Positions 11,370 through 21,082 of a DNA stretch of 64,000 nucleotides are shown here, in pieces. Source of the DNA: Catellicoccus marimammalium M35/04/3 (GTDB taxonomy: Bacteria; Bacillota; Bacilli; Lactobacillales; Catellicoccaceae). Within the stretch, counting starts at the first letter, position 1. The number at the start of each line of letters is the position of its first letter. The stretch lies in the NCBI RefSeq assembly GCF_000313915.1, contig NZ_AMYT01000017.1, forward strand, positions 62,001 through 126,000, read 5' to 3'. A model generated the notes under the pieces. That model saw only the letters and a program-made list of their open reading frames with translations. It was not told where the DNA came from and searched no databases. Both the position numbers and the translations under genes were made by a program.

Positions 11370-12275
11370 TTATTCCCCTTTACGTAATTTCTCTAATGTT
11401 TCTTGGAATAATTTTGGTGGTTCTACAGAAAACTGCATCCATTCTCCCGTCGTTGGATGTTCAAACCCAAGTTCTTGAGCATGTAAAAATTGCCCTTCTC
11501 CAGCTAAAGTTTTCTTTGGACCATACAATGGATCTCCAGCTAAAGGATGTCCAATATAATTCATATGCACTCGAATTTGATGCGTACGTCCAGTTTCCAA
11601 CTGACAAGCAATTAAAGTATAACGACCAAAGCGCTCTAGTACTTCAAAGTGAGTGACTGCTGGACGTCCTTCTTTAATCACTGCTTGTTTTTTACGATCT
11701 TTTGGATCACGTCCAATCGGTGCATCAATTTTCCCTTTGGCATGATCAATATCTCCATGAACAATCGCTAAATAACGGCGATGGCTCGTTTTTTCTGATA
11801 ACTGCTTCGCTAATGATTCATGACTTTGATTATTCTTCGCTACCATCAATAAGCCAGAAGTATCTTTATCGATACGATGGACAATTCCTGGACGAATTGT
11901 GCCCTCTTCCATTTCTGATAATTGCGTATGATAAAGTAATCCATTGACTAATGTTCCATCAGGATGTCCTGGAGATGGATGTACAACCATTCCTTGCGGT
12001 TTATTAATGACGATTACATCTTCATCTTCATAAATAATATCTAACGGAATATTTTGTGGCTCTGCAGTTAGTGGTTTATCCTCTTGTGGCGTAAAGGAAA
12101 TTTGGTCTCCTGTAGCTACTTTATAATTGGATTTAGTTGGTTTTCCATTAACTGTCACGATGCCTTCTTTTACCCATGTTTGTAATTTGGAACGAGTATA
12201 TTCTGGGAAAAGATTCGCTAATACTTTATCGATACGTCCTTTTTCTGTTGTAATCGTATATTGTTTTTCTGTCAT
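11370..12275 (-). CDS. rluD: RluA/RluD-family 23S rRNA pseudouridine synthase
   Basis: This enzyme converts specific uridines in 23S rRNA to pseudouridine. An N-terminal S4 RNA-binding domain (about 14-75, RIDKVLANLFPEYTRSKLQTWVKEG) is followed by the RluA catalytic domain. That domain has the active-site segment GIVHRIDKDTSGLLMVAK, where the Asp after HRI is catalytic. The 301-residue length matches YlyB-like RluD proteins, which commonly sit next to lspA and pyrR in Firmicutes. It begins 12 bases after lspA. Confidence 0.93.
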   Translation of the reverse strand: MTEKQYTITTEKGRIDKVLANLFPEYTRSKLQTWVKEGIVTVNGKPTKSNYKVATGDQISFTPQEDKPLTAEPQNIPLDIIYEDEDVIVINKPQGMVVHPSPGHPDGTLVNGLLYHTQLSEMEEGTIRPGIVHRIDKDTSGLLMVAKNNQSHESLAKQLSEKTSHRRYLAIVHGDIDHAKGKIDAPIGRDPKDRKKQAVIKEGRPAVTHFEVLERFGRYTLIACQLETGRTHQIRVHMNYIGHPLAGDPLYGPKKTLAGEGQFLHAQELGFEHPTTGEWMQFSVEPPKLFQETLEKLRKGE

Positions 12276-12287
12276 TGTTTCTCTCCC

Positions 12288-12725
12288 TTATTCTTCTTTC
12301 ACCAAATAGAACATAATGCAGACCACACCAATACATAAAGCAATATCTGCAATATTAAAAACCGGAAAAGAGAATAATTCTAAATGAAACATATCTACTA
12401 CATAACCTAAACGAATACGATCAATCATATTCCCTAGTGCTCCGCCTAAACATAGTCCTAGACCAATACGTAACCATGGACTGCGATGGCGATATTTATA
12501 TAGTAAATAAATGATTACTAAACTTGCGATAAACGCAATTAAAAATAAAAATCCTACTTTTCCTTGAAAAATACTCCATGCAGCGCCTCGATTTTGTAAA
12601 TACGTCAAATCTAATACAGGGTTATGCCCAACAATATCTCCTAAAGGAATATGTTGGACAACCCAAAATTTTAAGGCTTGATCAGCTAGTAAAACAAAGG
12701 CACTAATCATTAATGGAATAACCAA
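12288..12725 (-). CDS. lspA: Lipoprotein signal peptidase (signal peptidase II)
   Basis: LspA cleaves the signal peptide of diacylated prolipoproteins in the membrane. Four hydrophobic segments are present. The aspartyl catalytic pair is visible in GNMIDR (Asp102) and FNIADIA (Asp127). The start appears to be TTG at 12723-12725: it has AAGGGG nine bases upstream (inside the end of fhs), while the first ATG five codons later has no such site. The fhs stop ends directly next to this start. Its likely substrates in this window include the lipoprotein at 41389-42006. Confidence 0.94.
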   Translation of the reverse strand: MVIPLMISAFVLLADQALKFWVVQHIPLGDIVGHNPVLDLTYLQNRGAAWSIFQGKVGFLFLIAFIASLVIIYLLYKYRHRSPWLRIGLGLCLGGALGNMIDRIRLGYVVDMFHLELFSFPVFNIADIALCIGVVCIMFYLVKEE

Positions 12726-14390
12726 TTAAAACAACCCCTTAATTTTTCCATTTTCATCTACATCCATATTTAATGCGGCTGGTTTTTTTGGTAACCCTGG
12801 CATTGTTAATACTGTACCTGTTAAGGCAACAATAAATCCTGCTCCTAATTTTGGAATAAAGGAACGAATTGTAATCGTAAAGTCTTTTGGTGCTCCTAAT
12901 TTCTCTGGTTGGTCGGATAAGGAATATTGTGTTTTTGCCATACAAATTGGTAAGTGATCCCAACCGTGAGCTTTAATTTCAGCTAATTGTTTTTGTGCTT
13001 CTGTAGTTAATACAAAATCTTTTCCGCCATAAGTATGAATGACAATTTGTCGAATTTTTTCTTCTAAAGAATCTGCTTCTGTATATAAAGGTGAAAACTC
13101 ATGTTTTTCCTCGCAAGCTGCAATTACTGCTTTGGCTAACTCACGACCACCTTCGCCACCTTTTGCCCATACTTCTGTATCTACCGCAACTACTCCTAGA
13201 CGAGCACAGAAATCTTTTACCCAAGCAATTTCAGCTTCTGTGTCTGTAACAAAGCGATTTAACGCAACAACGACAGGAACTTGATAACGTGTCAGACTTT
13301 GAATATGTTGTGCTAGGTTGGCACTTCCTTTTTCTAAAGCTTCTAAATTTTCTTTTGTTAAGTCTTCTTTTGCTACTCCACCGTTGTATTTTAAAGAGCG
13401 AATAGTGCTGACTAAAACAATAGCTTCTGGACGGTGATCTAGTCGTTCACTAACGATATCTAAGAATTTTTCTCCACCAAGGTCTGCTCCAAAACCAGCT
13501 TCTGTTACAGTATAATCTCCTAAGCGTAATGCCGCTTTTGTTGCCATAATACTGTTGCATCCATGAGCAATATTCGCAAATGGACCTCCATGAATAAAGG
13601 TTGGCGTATGAGCTAAAGTTTGTACTAAGTTTGGTTGGAAGGCATCTTTCAAAAGAACAGTTAACGCACCTTCTACTTTTAAGTCACGTACATAAACAGG
13701 TTCATTATTGTAGTTATAGCCAATTAAGATATTACTTAAACGTTCTTTCAAATCAGAAAGAGAAGTAGCTAAACATAAAATCGCCATAATTTCACTTGCG
13801 ACTGTAATATCAAACCCATCTTCACGTGGTACACCTTGCATAGGTCCCCCCAAGCCAACAACAACGTGACGTAATGCACGGTCATTTAAGTCTACACAAC
13901 GTTTCCATAAAATTTTGCGAACATCAATTCCTAATTCATTTCCTTGTTGGATATGATTATCAATTAAAGCCGCTAAAGCATTATTGGCAGTCGTAATGGC
14001 ATGAATATCTCCTGTAAAATGCAAGTTGATATCTTCCATTGGTACTACTTGGCTATATCCACCACCAGTCGCTCCACCTTTGATTCCCATTACAGGTCCT
14101 AAAGAAGGTTCACGTAACGCTAAAGTTGCATTTTCCCCTTCTAAACGTAAAGCATCAGCTAAACCAATCGAAACCGTTGATTTTCCTTCGCCACTTGGCG
14201 TTGGATTCGTAGCAGTAACTAAGATTAGTTTTCCTTCTTTTGTTGGCATGTTTTCCCATGCTTTATCATTAATTTTGGCTTTATAATGGCCATAACATTC
14301 AATTTGTCCTTCGGTTAATCCTACTTCTTTTGCCACTTTAGTAATGGGCCATAATGTAGCTGCTTGTGAAATTTCAATATCTGACTTCAT
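12726..14390 (-). CDS. fhs: Formate-tetrahydrofolate ligase
   Basis: Fhs makes 10-formyl-THF from formate, THF and ATP, feeding one-carbon metabolism. The P-loop-like segment [18 protein letters not shown] (about residues 63-80) and the [23 protein letters not shown] region are diagnostic. The 554-residue length is standard. A GAGGG box precedes the ATG. It heads a probable operon with lspA-rluD-pyrR; the pairing with lspA may be only positional, with the lspA initiation signal lying inside the fhs 3' end. Confidence 0.97.
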   Translation of the reverse strand: MKSDIEISQAATLWPITKVAKEVGLTEGQIECYGHYKAKINDKAWENMPTKEGKLILVTATNPTPSGEGKSTVSIGLADALRLEGENATLALREPSLGPVMGIKGGATGGGYSQVVPMEDINLHFTGDIHAITTANNALAALIDNHIQQGNELGIDVRKILWKRCVDLNDRALRHVVVGLGGPMQGVPREDGFDITVASEIMAILCLATSLSDLKERLSNILIGYNYNNEPVYVRDLKVEGALTVLLKDAFQPNLVQTLAHTPTFIHGGPFANIAHGCNSIMATKAALRLGDYTVTEAGFGADLGGEKFLDIVSERLDHRPEAIVLVSTIRSLKYNGGVAKEDLTKENLEALEKGSANLAQHIQSLTRYQVPVVVALNRFVTDTEAEIAWVKDFCARLGVVAVDTEVWAKGGEGGRELAKAVIAACEEKHEFSPLYTEADSLEEKIRQIVIHTYGGKDFVLTTEAQKQLAEIKAHGWDHLPICMAKTQYSLSDQPEKLGAPKDFTITIRSFIPKLGAGFIVALTGTVLTMPGLPKKPAALNMDVDENGKIKGLF

Positions 14391-14407
14391 CTTTTTCCCT
14401 CTTTTCT

Positions 14408-14815
14408 TTATTTATTTTCAATTTTGATTCCCTTTGCTTGAAATGATTCCATCAATCTTTCTTTTTCTTTTGGCCAAAGATGGATAGAAAGCATGGATTT
14501 ATCTTGCAAATAAATAATACACATTCCTTGTTTCCATTGAACTCCTTCTATTGATGTATAGGGGATGTCCCTTCTTTTTTTGGGCCATACGGAATTCTTT
14601 TTTAGTGATTTGTCTGTGAATTGTAATTGTTGGCGATAAGCGATGATAACTAAAAGAAATGCTAAAAGTCCACAGCTAATCGACCAAACATTTGGTTTTC
14701 CTACTTCTAATGATATAATGACCACAAGACATATTAAAAATAAAGTAAGAGACCAATAAGTGATGTTATGATAACGATCAAAACAATAAAAAATTTTTTT
14801 CTCTTTCTTTTTCAT
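14408..14815 (-). CDS. EbsA-like small membrane protein
   Basis: This 135-residue protein has two membrane helices (about 19-36 and 43-60). The rest is a cytoplasmic pleckstrin-like tail ([27 protein letters not shown]). Size, topology and position next to an RNase H-like gene resemble EbsA of enterococci, named from aggregation-substance expression mutants. The molecular function of that family is unclear. The call rests on recalled family resemblance rather than a diagnostic motif. Confidence 0.5.
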   Translation of the reverse strand: MKKKEKKIFYCFDRYHNITYWSLTLFLICLVVIISLEVGKPNVWSISCGLLAFLLVIIAYRQQLQFTDKSLKKNSVWPKKRRDIPYTSIEGVQWKQGMCIIYLQDKSMLSIHLWPKEKERLMESFQAKGIKIENK

Positions 14816-14844
14816 TCTATACCCACCAATCGAAAGGAATTTCT

Positions 14845-15249
14845 ATGATTAGATTATATGTAGATGCGTCCACGAAAGGAAATCCTGGTCCTTGTGGTGT
14901 CGGCATTGTCATTCTTAAAGATCAAGAGCAACTGCAAATCAGTCAGCCCTTAGTTCATAATTATACCAACCATGAAGCAGAATTCATAGCGTTAATTACT
15001 GGACTTAACATTCTTTTAGAGCATCATTGGGAAAATGAATGGGTTTCCATTCATAGTGATAGCAAAATTGTCGTGCAAAGCATTGAGAAACAATACACAA
15101 AAAAACCAGAGTTTCAAAAGCTTTTAAAAGGAGCTTTACAGCAGCTCCAAAAATTCCCACTCCACTCTTTGACTTGGATTCCAGAAAAACAAAACCAAGG
15201 AGCGGACCACCTTGCTCGCCAAGCATTACAAAAAAGATTAAAAGAATAA
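14845..15249 (+). CDS. RNase HI-like protein
   Basis: A 134-residue RNase H fold protein. The acidic catalytic set is present: Asp7 in LYVDASTKGNPGP, Glu in NHEAEF, Asp in HSDSK and Asp in GADHLAR. This suggests it can cleave RNA in RNA-DNA hybrids. The family (YpdQ/YpeP-type) lacks the basic protrusion of E. coli RNase HI, and some members have weak or no activity. It is divergent from the EbsA-like gene and ends at a shared terminator with degV. Confidence 0.88.
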   Translation: MIRLYVDASTKGNPGPCGVGIVILKDQEQLQISQPLVHNYTNHEAEFIALITGLNILLEHHWENEWVSIHSDSKIVVQSIEKQYTKKPEFQKLLKGALQQLQKFPLHSLTWIPEKQNQGADHLARQALQKRLKE

Positions 15250-15281
15250 AAAAACAACACGAATTAACGTGTTGTTTTTTC
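15247..15281. terminator. Bidirectional terminator between RNase H-like gene and degV
   Basis: The hairpin CAACACG/CGTGTTG has A6 and T6 arms, serving both convergent genes. Confidence 0.9.
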
Positions 15282-16124
15282 TTATTTTGTACAGTACATA
15301 ATCGCAAACGCACCTTGTCCTGTATGTGTCGCTACAATTGGTGTAGTTTGCAATACAGGGATGTACATATCAGGATACATCTCTTGCATTTCAGCATGAA
15401 TTTTGTTGGCTAATTCTAAATCTCCAGCATGAGAAATACCAATTTGTGTCACTTCTTTTGTACGTAGATCTTCTTTAAATTTATTTAACCAACGTAAAAA
15501 GAATTTTTCACCACGACCTTTGCCCATTACTTCTAAATTAGAATCTTTCATTTGTAAAGTAATACGAATGTTTAAAAAGCTAGATAAGAAACCAGTAACA
15601 CGATTTACACGTCCACCTTCAACTAAGTTACGTAAATTGGCCACTCCTAAGTATAAGAAGCTTTGCTCATCACGTTGACGTTCAATCGCTTCAATAATTT
15701 CTTCTTTGCTTGCGCCTTCTTGTGCCATTTTAGCGGCATGAATGGCTAAAAATGCTTGTGTTTGATCGATAAAATGAGAATCAATTACCGTAACATCCGC
15801 ATCCGCAATGGTAGCTGCTTGACGAGCACAGTTCACTGTACCACTTAACGTTTCTGCTAAATGAATGGAAATAATCGCACTACCGTCACGACCTAATTCA
15901 TTATAAAGTTCAATAAACTCTCCAAGTGGTGGCTGGCTAGTCTTTGGTAGAGACTCACTTTCAGCCATTAAATCCATAAATTCATCACTTTGGACCGTAA
16001 CCCCATCAACATATACCACATTATCAATCATCACTGTCAAAGGAATGACATGGATATCAAATTGCTCGACCCATTTTTTCTCAATGGTTGCTGCGGAATC
16101 TGTTACAATCTTAACTTTTTGCAT
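15282..16124 (-). CDS. DegV-family fatty-acid-binding protein
   Basis: DegV/FakB-type proteins bind a fatty acid and present it to the fatty acid kinase FakA. The N-terminal VKIVTDSAATI and the GRVNRVTGFLSSFLNIRITL segment are typical. The start chosen is ATG at 16122-16124 (MQKVKIVTDSA), preceded by GAGG at good spacing; an in-frame GTG six codons earlier is less likely. Length 280 is standard. Monocistronic; no fakA lies nearby. Confidence 0.9.
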   Translation of the reverse strand: MQKVKIVTDSAATIEKKWVEQFDIHVIPLTVMIDNVVYVDGVTVQSDEFMDLMAESESLPKTSQPPLGEFIELYNELGRDGSAIISIHLAETLSGTVNCARQAATIADADVTVIDSHFIDQTQAFLAIHAAKMAQEGASKEEIIEAIERQRDEQSFLYLGVANLRNLVEGGRVNRVTGFLSSFLNIRITLQMKDSNLEVMGKGRGEKFFLRWLNKFKEDLRTKEVTQIGISHAGDLELANKIHAEMQEMYPDMYIPVLQTTPIVATHTGQGAFAIMYCTK

Positions 16125-16331
16125 ATAAGCTACCTCTTTCACTGGTGGAAGAGTTCTCTCTCCCCTATTTACAATTCATTTTATCACGTTTTTTCTTCTT
16201 TTGGGAAACGAATTATTGAGTTTTCACGGATTTTATTGGATTTTTTTAAGAAAAGCAAAATTATCTTCTACTCTTTTTGCTCTTTTTTGATTTATTTTGA
16301 TTGTTTTTATATATTTTTTGCATTTTTGTGA

Positions 16332-16360
16332 TTGATTTTGAATTTTCTCTATGATAAGAT
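16332..16360 (+). promoter_or_regulatory. Probable fruRKA promoter
   Basis: TTGATT (16332-16337) and TAAGAT (16355-16360) are spaced by 17 bases, about 20 bases before the fruR start. No clear FruR operator was identified by eye. Confidence 0.45.
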
Positions 16361-16381
16361 AAGAACGAAAGGAAGATGAAA

Positions 16382-17131
16382 ATGCTTACAATTGAAAGAC
16401 AAAATCAAATTTTAGCAGCGCTACAAAAACAACAATTTGTACGCACTAACGAATTAGCAGAAGAATTAAATACTTCTCTTTCTACCATTCGTCGAGATTT
16501 AAAAGAAATGGAAGAATTGGGATTACTTCGTCGTTGTCACGGAGGAGCACAACTCGTTTCTAGTCGAATTGATGAAGAAAAGTTAAGTGATAAAACGACG
16601 TTCCAAATGGAGGCAAAATTAAAAATTGGCGTGGTTGCAGCGAAGAAAATTAAACCACGAAGTGTCATTTTCTTAGACGCAGGAAGTACAACGTTACAAA
16701 TGATTCCTCATCTAGCAGGAAAAGAAATTACAGTGGTAACGAATTCTATCATCCACGCAAATCAATTAATGCAACATCATATCCCTACCTATATTATTGG
16801 CGGAATGATTAAAGAGAATACACAAGCAATTATTAATACTACTGCTCTTGAGCAATTACAACAATTTCACTTTGATTATGCTTTTGTAGGAGCGAATGCG
16901 ATTGATGTGCAAGATGGTTTTATGACTCCAGATCCAGAAGAAGCAAGTATTAAAAAAGTTGCAATTCAACATAGTGGCCAAGCTTATGTGTTAACTGATC
17001 ATACAAAATTTGATCGCTCTTCCTTTGTAACATTTTCTGCCTTGGAGGATGCAAAAATTATTACTGATTTTTGCCCTGAAGCTCTACGTCAAGAGATTCA
17101 AGAAAAAACACAATTGGAGGAACTATTATGA
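16382..17131 (+). CDS. fruR: DeoR-family transcriptional regulator of the fructose operon
   Basis: A DeoR/GlpR-type repressor. N-terminal winged helix (ERQNQILAALQKQQFVRTNELAEELNTSLSTIRRDLKEME) is followed by the sugar-phosphate-sensing DeoRC domain (DAGSTTLQM, GANAID, DHTKFDRSSF). It very likely senses fructose-1-phosphate and represses fruK-fruA. Two in-frame ATGs are possible: the second (16382) has the better distance to AAAGGA; the first is at 16376. Its stop overlaps the fruK start (ATGA), which couples translation. Confidence 0.92.
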   Translation: MLTIERQNQILAALQKQQFVRTNELAEELNTSLSTIRRDLKEMEELGLLRRCHGGAQLVSSRIDEEKLSDKTTFQMEAKLKIGVVAAKKIKPRSVIFLDAGSTTLQMIPHLAGKEITVVTNSIIHANQLMQHHIPTYIIGGMIKENTQAIINTTALEQLQQFHFDYAFVGANAIDVQDGFMTPDPEEASIKKVAIQHSGQAYVLTDHTKFDRSSFVTFSALEDAKIITDFCPEALRQEIQEKTQLEELL

Positions 17132-18042
17132 TTTATACTATCACCCTAAATCCTTCTATTGATTACGTGATTCAAATGGATCATTTGGAACTAGGTACAG
17201 TAAATCGTATGGACACTGATTTTAAATTTCCTGGTGGAAAAGGAATCAATGTTTCTCGTATTTTACAACGTTTAGAAATTCCAAATACAGCTTTAGGATA
17301 TGTCGGTGGTTTTACTGGAGCTTTCATCACCAATGAATTAGCTAAAGAAAACATTACGACTGATTTTATCTCGATTGCTGAAGATACACGTATCAATGTG
17401 AAGATTAAAGCTCAACAAGAAACAGAAATTAATGGTGCAGGTCCAATGATTTCTGAAGCAGAGCAACAACAGTTATTTGACCAATTATCTCAAGTAACAA
17501 AAGAAGACATCATTGTTTTTGCTGGAAGCACTCCCAAAAACTTAAAAGATGGTTTCTACCAAAAATTAATTCAGTTTGTCACAGAAAGAGGCGCTCAATT
17601 TGTTATTGATACTACAGGAAAAGATTTAGAAGCTGCTTTATCTTTCCGCCCTCTTGTTGTAAAGCCAAATAAAGATGAATTGGCAGAATTATATCAAACT
17701 ACTTTTGAAACGCAAGAAGATATTTATCCTTACGCTCAAAAATTAATGGCAGAAGGTGCTCAACAAGTCTTAATCTCTATGGCTGGAGATGGTGCTCTTT
17801 TATTTGAAGGAGAAAACATTTACTTTGCAGCTCCTTTGAAAAAACCATTAAAAAATTCAGTCGGCGCTGGTGATTCTATGATTGCTGGGTTCACAGGAAC
17901 TTATGCACAAACAAAGAATCCATTAGAAGCCTTCAAAATGGGCGTTGCTTGCGGAAGTGCTACTGCTTTTTCTGATGACTTAGCTACGGCAGACTTCATT
18001 CAAGAATGCTATAACGAAGTTGTCATTGAAAAAATTAAATAA
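17128..18042 (+). CDS. fruK: 1-phosphofructokinase
   Basis: FruK phosphorylates fructose-1-phosphate, delivered by FruA, to fructose-1,6-bisphosphate. It belongs to the PfkB family: GGKGINVSRILQRL near the N-terminus and the C-terminal anion-hole motif KNSVGAGDSMIAGF with catalytic Asp. The 304-residue length is standard. Middle gene of the fruR-fruK-fruA operon. Confidence 0.96.
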   Translation: MIYTITLNPSIDYVIQMDHLELGTVNRMDTDFKFPGGKGINVSRILQRLEIPNTALGYVGGFTGAFITNELAKENITTDFISIAEDTRINVKIKAQQETEINGAGPMISEAEQQQLFDQLSQVTKEDIIVFAGSTPKNLKDGFYQKLIQFVTERGAQFVIDTTGKDLEAALSFRPLVVKPNKDELAELYQTTFETQEDIYPYAQKLMAEGAQQVLISMAGDGALLFEGENIYFAAPLKKPLKNSVGAGDSMIAGFTGTYAQTKNPLEAFKMGVACGSATAFSDDLATADFIQECYNEVVIEKIK

Positions 18043-18161
18043 GAAAGAAAAATAAGAAAGAAAAAAGAAAAATACAAGATCCCCTCGTACAGATAAAAGA
18101 AAGATATATAAGATACAAATAAAAAAGGAAAAATTAAAATATAATCACAAGGAGATACAAG

Positions 18162-20060
18162 ATGGACGTAACAAAGTTACTGAATCAAGATTGCATGATC
18201 TTAGATTTAAAAGCAACAAACAAAGCAGATGCCATTGATGAAATGGTGCAGCGTTTATATGAAGCAGGAGTGATCCAAGATGTTGCTTCATTTAAAGAAG
18301 GAATTTTAAAACGTGAAGCACAAAGCTCTACTGGATTAGGAGATGGTATTGCTATCCCTCACGCAAAATGTGCTAGCGTAAAACAAGCAACCGTTTTATT
18401 TGCTCGTAGTAAACAAGGTTTAGATTATGAAGCATTAGATGGTCAAAACACTCATTTATTCTTCATGATTGCTGCTCCAGAAGGCGCAAATAATGAACAT
18501 TTACAAGCATTATCTGCCCTATCTCAATTATTGATGAATCCTTCTTTTGTTGGAAAATTAAAAGAAGTAACATCTAAAGAACAAGTGATCGAGTTATTTA
18601 AAGAAGAACAAAAAGAAGAAGAAAAACAAAATCAACCTGCAGTTGAAGAAAATAACGATGCTCCATTTATCGTTGCGGTTACTGCTTGTCCAACAGGAAT
18701 TGCCCACACTTATATGGCAGAAAAAGCATTGTATCAAGCAGCGAAAGATTTAAACGTGAACATCAAAGTAGAAACCAATGGTTCAGATGGAGCGAAAAAC
18801 GTTTTAACAAGCGATGAAATTGCGAAAGCACAAGCTGTTATTATTGCTGCAGATAAAAAAGTGGAAACTGCTCGCTTTGCTGGAAAACGCGTATTATTCC
18901 GTCCAGTAGCTGATGGAGTTCGTAAACCAGAAGTATTAATTGACGAAGCATTATCTGATCGTTGCCCAATTTATGAAGCTGATCAATCCGTAGCGACAGA
19001 AGAAAAAGCACAACCAACTTCTGTATGGCAAACAATTTATAAACACTTAATGAATGGGGTTTCTACAATGTTACCATTCATTATCGGTGGCGGAATCATG
19101 ATTGCACTTGCCTTCTTGATTGACCAAACGATGGGAGTTCCTAAAGATCATTTAGCACAATTAGGTTCTTACCACCCTGCAGCTGCGATGTTTAAACAAA
19201 TCGGTGATGCTGCATTTGGCTTCATGTTACCTGTATTAGCTGGATTTATTGCTTCAAGTATTGCAGACCGTCCTGGTTTAGTAGCCGGATTTGTTGCTGG
19301 TGCGTTAGCAAACGCAGGTGGTGCTGGATTCTTAGGTGCTTTAGTAGGTGGTTTTGCTGCTGGATACTTAGTATTAGGTGTGAAGAAAGTCTTCTCTTAC
19401 TTACCAAATGCATTAGCAGGTATCCGTAGTGTGTTATTATACCCACTATTTGGAGTAATGGTTACTGGATTTGCTATGTTATTAATTAACATTCCAATGA
19501 AAGCAATCAATGATGCGTTAAATGGTTTCTTAAACGGAATGAGCGGTACAAGCGCAGTTCTATTAGGTGCATTATTAGCAGGTATGATGGCTGTAGACTT
19601 AGGTGGTCCTGTAAACAAAGCAGCTTATGTCTTTGCGACAGGTACTTTAGCAGCAAGCGTAGCTTCTGGTGGTTCTGTAATGATGGCTGCCACAATGGCT
19701 GGTGGTATGGTTCCTCCTTTGGCAATCTTTGTTGCGACAACTTTATTCCGTAATAAATTTACAAAAGAAGAACGCGATGCTGGATTATCAAATATCGTTA
19801 TGGGTCTATCTTTCGTTACTGAAGGGGCAATCCCATTTGCCGCCGCTGATCCACTACGTGCGATTCCAAGTTTCATCATTGGTTCTGCGGTAACTGGAGG
19901 ATTAGTTGGTTTAATGAACATTAAATTAATGGCTCCTCACGGTGGTATCTTCGTTATCATGTTAGTAAGCCACCCATTCTTATACTTAGGATTAATCGCT
20001 TTAGGTGCGGTAATCAGTGGTGTAATTCTTGGTTTATTAAAGAAAAAACAAAATGCATAA
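18162..20060 (+). CDS. fruA: PTS fructose transporter subunit EIIABC
   Basis: FruA imports fructose and phosphorylates it at C1. Domains in order: EIIA (1-150, phosphorylated His67 in AIPHAK), EIIB (about 168-265, Cys176 in VTACPTGIAHTYMA) and EIIC (about 285-632, eight or more membrane segments). Length 632 is normal. The 119-base gap after fruK is A-rich purine sequence without an ORF, so fruA may be read through from the fruR promoter or processed separately. A strong AAGGAG precedes the ATG. Confidence 0.97.
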   Translation: MDVTKLLNQDCMILDLKATNKADAIDEMVQRLYEAGVIQDVASFKEGILKREAQSSTGLGDGIAIPHAKCASVKQATVLFARSKQGLDYEALDGQNTHLFFMIAAPEGANNEHLQALSALSQLLMNPSFVGKLKEVTSKEQVIELFKEEQKEEEKQNQPAVEENNDAPFIVAVTACPTGIAHTYMAEKALYQAAKDLNVNIKVETNGSDGAKNVLTSDEIAKAQAVIIAADKKVETARFAGKRVLFRPVADGVRKPEVLIDEALSDRCPIYEADQSVATEEKAQPTSVWQTIYKHLMNGVSTMLPFIIGGGIMIALAFLIDQTMGVPKDHLAQLGSYHPAAAMFKQIGDAAFGFMLPVLAGFIASSIADRPGLVAGFVAGALANAGGAGFLGALVGGFAAGYLVLGVKKVFSYLPNALAGIRSVLLYPLFGVMVTGFAMLLINIPMKAINDALNGFLNGMSGTSAVLLGALLAGMMAVDLGGPVNKAAYVFATGTLAASVASGGSVMMAATMAGGMVPPLAIFVATTLFRNKFTKEERDAGLSNIVMGLSFVTEGAIPFAAADPLRAIPSFIIGSAVTGGLVGLMNIKLMAPHGGIFVIMLVSHPFLYLGLIALGAVISGVILGLLKKKQNA

Positions 20061-20067
20061 TCAATCA

Positions 20068-20104
20068 TAAAAAAGAACCTAGTATTTGATACTAGGTTCT
20101 TTTC
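20068..20104. terminator. Bidirectional terminator between fruA and the ZIP transporter
   Basis: The hairpin GAACCTAGTAT/ATACTAGGTTC has A- and T-rich arms. Confidence 0.9.
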
Positions 20105-20113
20105 TTTTATCTT

Positions 20114-20920
20114 CTAGCCTAACGCTACATCTAAAATCATCATAATAATAAATCCAGCCATTAGACCAAAAACCATATAATGATCATTTCCATATTGTTT
20201 GGCTTCGGGAATTAGTTCTTCTGCTACTACATAAATCATCGCGCCTGCCGCAAAAGCTAAGGCAAACGGTAAAATACTAGCCATGCTCGTAACTAAAAGT
20301 ACTCCTAACACCCCAAAGATTGGCTCTACGATTCCTGATGCTTGTCCATAGAAGAAGGATTTGCCAAGACTCATTCCTTCTTGACGCAATGGAATGGATA
20401 CTGCTGCCCCTTCTGGGAAGTTTTGAATCCCCATCCCTAGCGCAATCGTCATCGCACCAATCAGTGCTTGTTCCATATTGTTACTTCCTTGAAGCGCTCC
20501 AAAAGCCACCCCTACTGCTAATCCTTCTGGAATATTATGCAAAGTAATTGATAGCACTAAAAGAACACTTCGTTGCCAACTCGTCTTTTTCCCTTCTGGC
20601 TCACTTGCTCCAATATGTAAGTGTGGTAAAATGCGATCTGCTAAATACAACACTAATCCTCCACAAGCAAATCCTGCTGCGACAATTAGCCAAGCAATTT
20701 GTCCATTTTCCTCCGCCTTTTCAATCGCAGGATCTAGTAAAGACCAAAAGCTTGCTGCCACCATGATACCGGAAGCAAAGCCTAGCATTAATTTTAGCGC
20801 ATTGGGTTTAATCTCTTTAAAAAAGAAAACCAATGCTGCTCCTAAAGCCGTCATCCCATAGGTAAATAACGTCGCTAAAAGAGCTAACTGCCATAAAGGT
20901 AACGTCAATAGTTTTTCCAT
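20114..20920 (-). CDS. ZIP-family divalent metal transporter
   Basis: A 268-residue ZIP permease, probably importing zinc, iron or manganese. Seven to eight hydrophobic segments are seen. The paired metal-site motifs are present: HNIPEGLAVG in helix IV and QNFPEGAAVS in helix V, the latter with Gln-Asn instead of His-Asn. The start chosen is ATG at 20918-20920 (MEKLLTLPLW) with GGAG eight bases upstream. An open frame extends 34 codons further but has no ribosome site. Monocistronic. Confidence 0.9.
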   Translation of the reverse strand: MEKLLTLPLWQLALLATLFTYGMTALGAALVFFFKEIKPNALKLMLGFASGIMVAASFWSLLDPAIEKAEENGQIAWLIVAAGFACGGLVLYLADRILPHLHIGASEPEGKKTSWQRSVLLVLSITLHNIPEGLAVGVAFGALQGSNNMEQALIGAMTIALGMGIQNFPEGAAVSIPLRQEGMSLGKSFFYGQASGIVEPIFGVLGVLLVTSMASILPFALAFAAGAMIYVVAEELIPEAKQYGNDHYMVFGLMAGFIIMMILDVALG

Positions 20921-21047
20921 TTCATTATCTCCATTATTATCCATAGTATTGAGAAACAGGTTTAAATGAAAACCTTTCTCAATCACCTTCATTGTAACGA
21001 AAAGCCTATTTTTTGACAACATGAATCATTTTTCACAATTAGAAAGC

Positions 21048-21077
21048 AAAAAACGAGCCATCAAGGACTCGTTTTAT
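21048..21077 (-). terminator. Terminator after the exonuclease-BRCT gene
   Basis: An ACGAG/CTCGT stem plus CC/GG pairs, followed by TTTTTT on the minus strand, lies just after the stop codon at 21083. Confidence 0.65.
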
Positions 21078-21082
21078 AAAAG

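Noticed and set aside
18043-18161. Small gene or riboswitch between fruK and fruA
   Set aside because: The gap is A/G-rich without a hairpin or ORF that could be supported.
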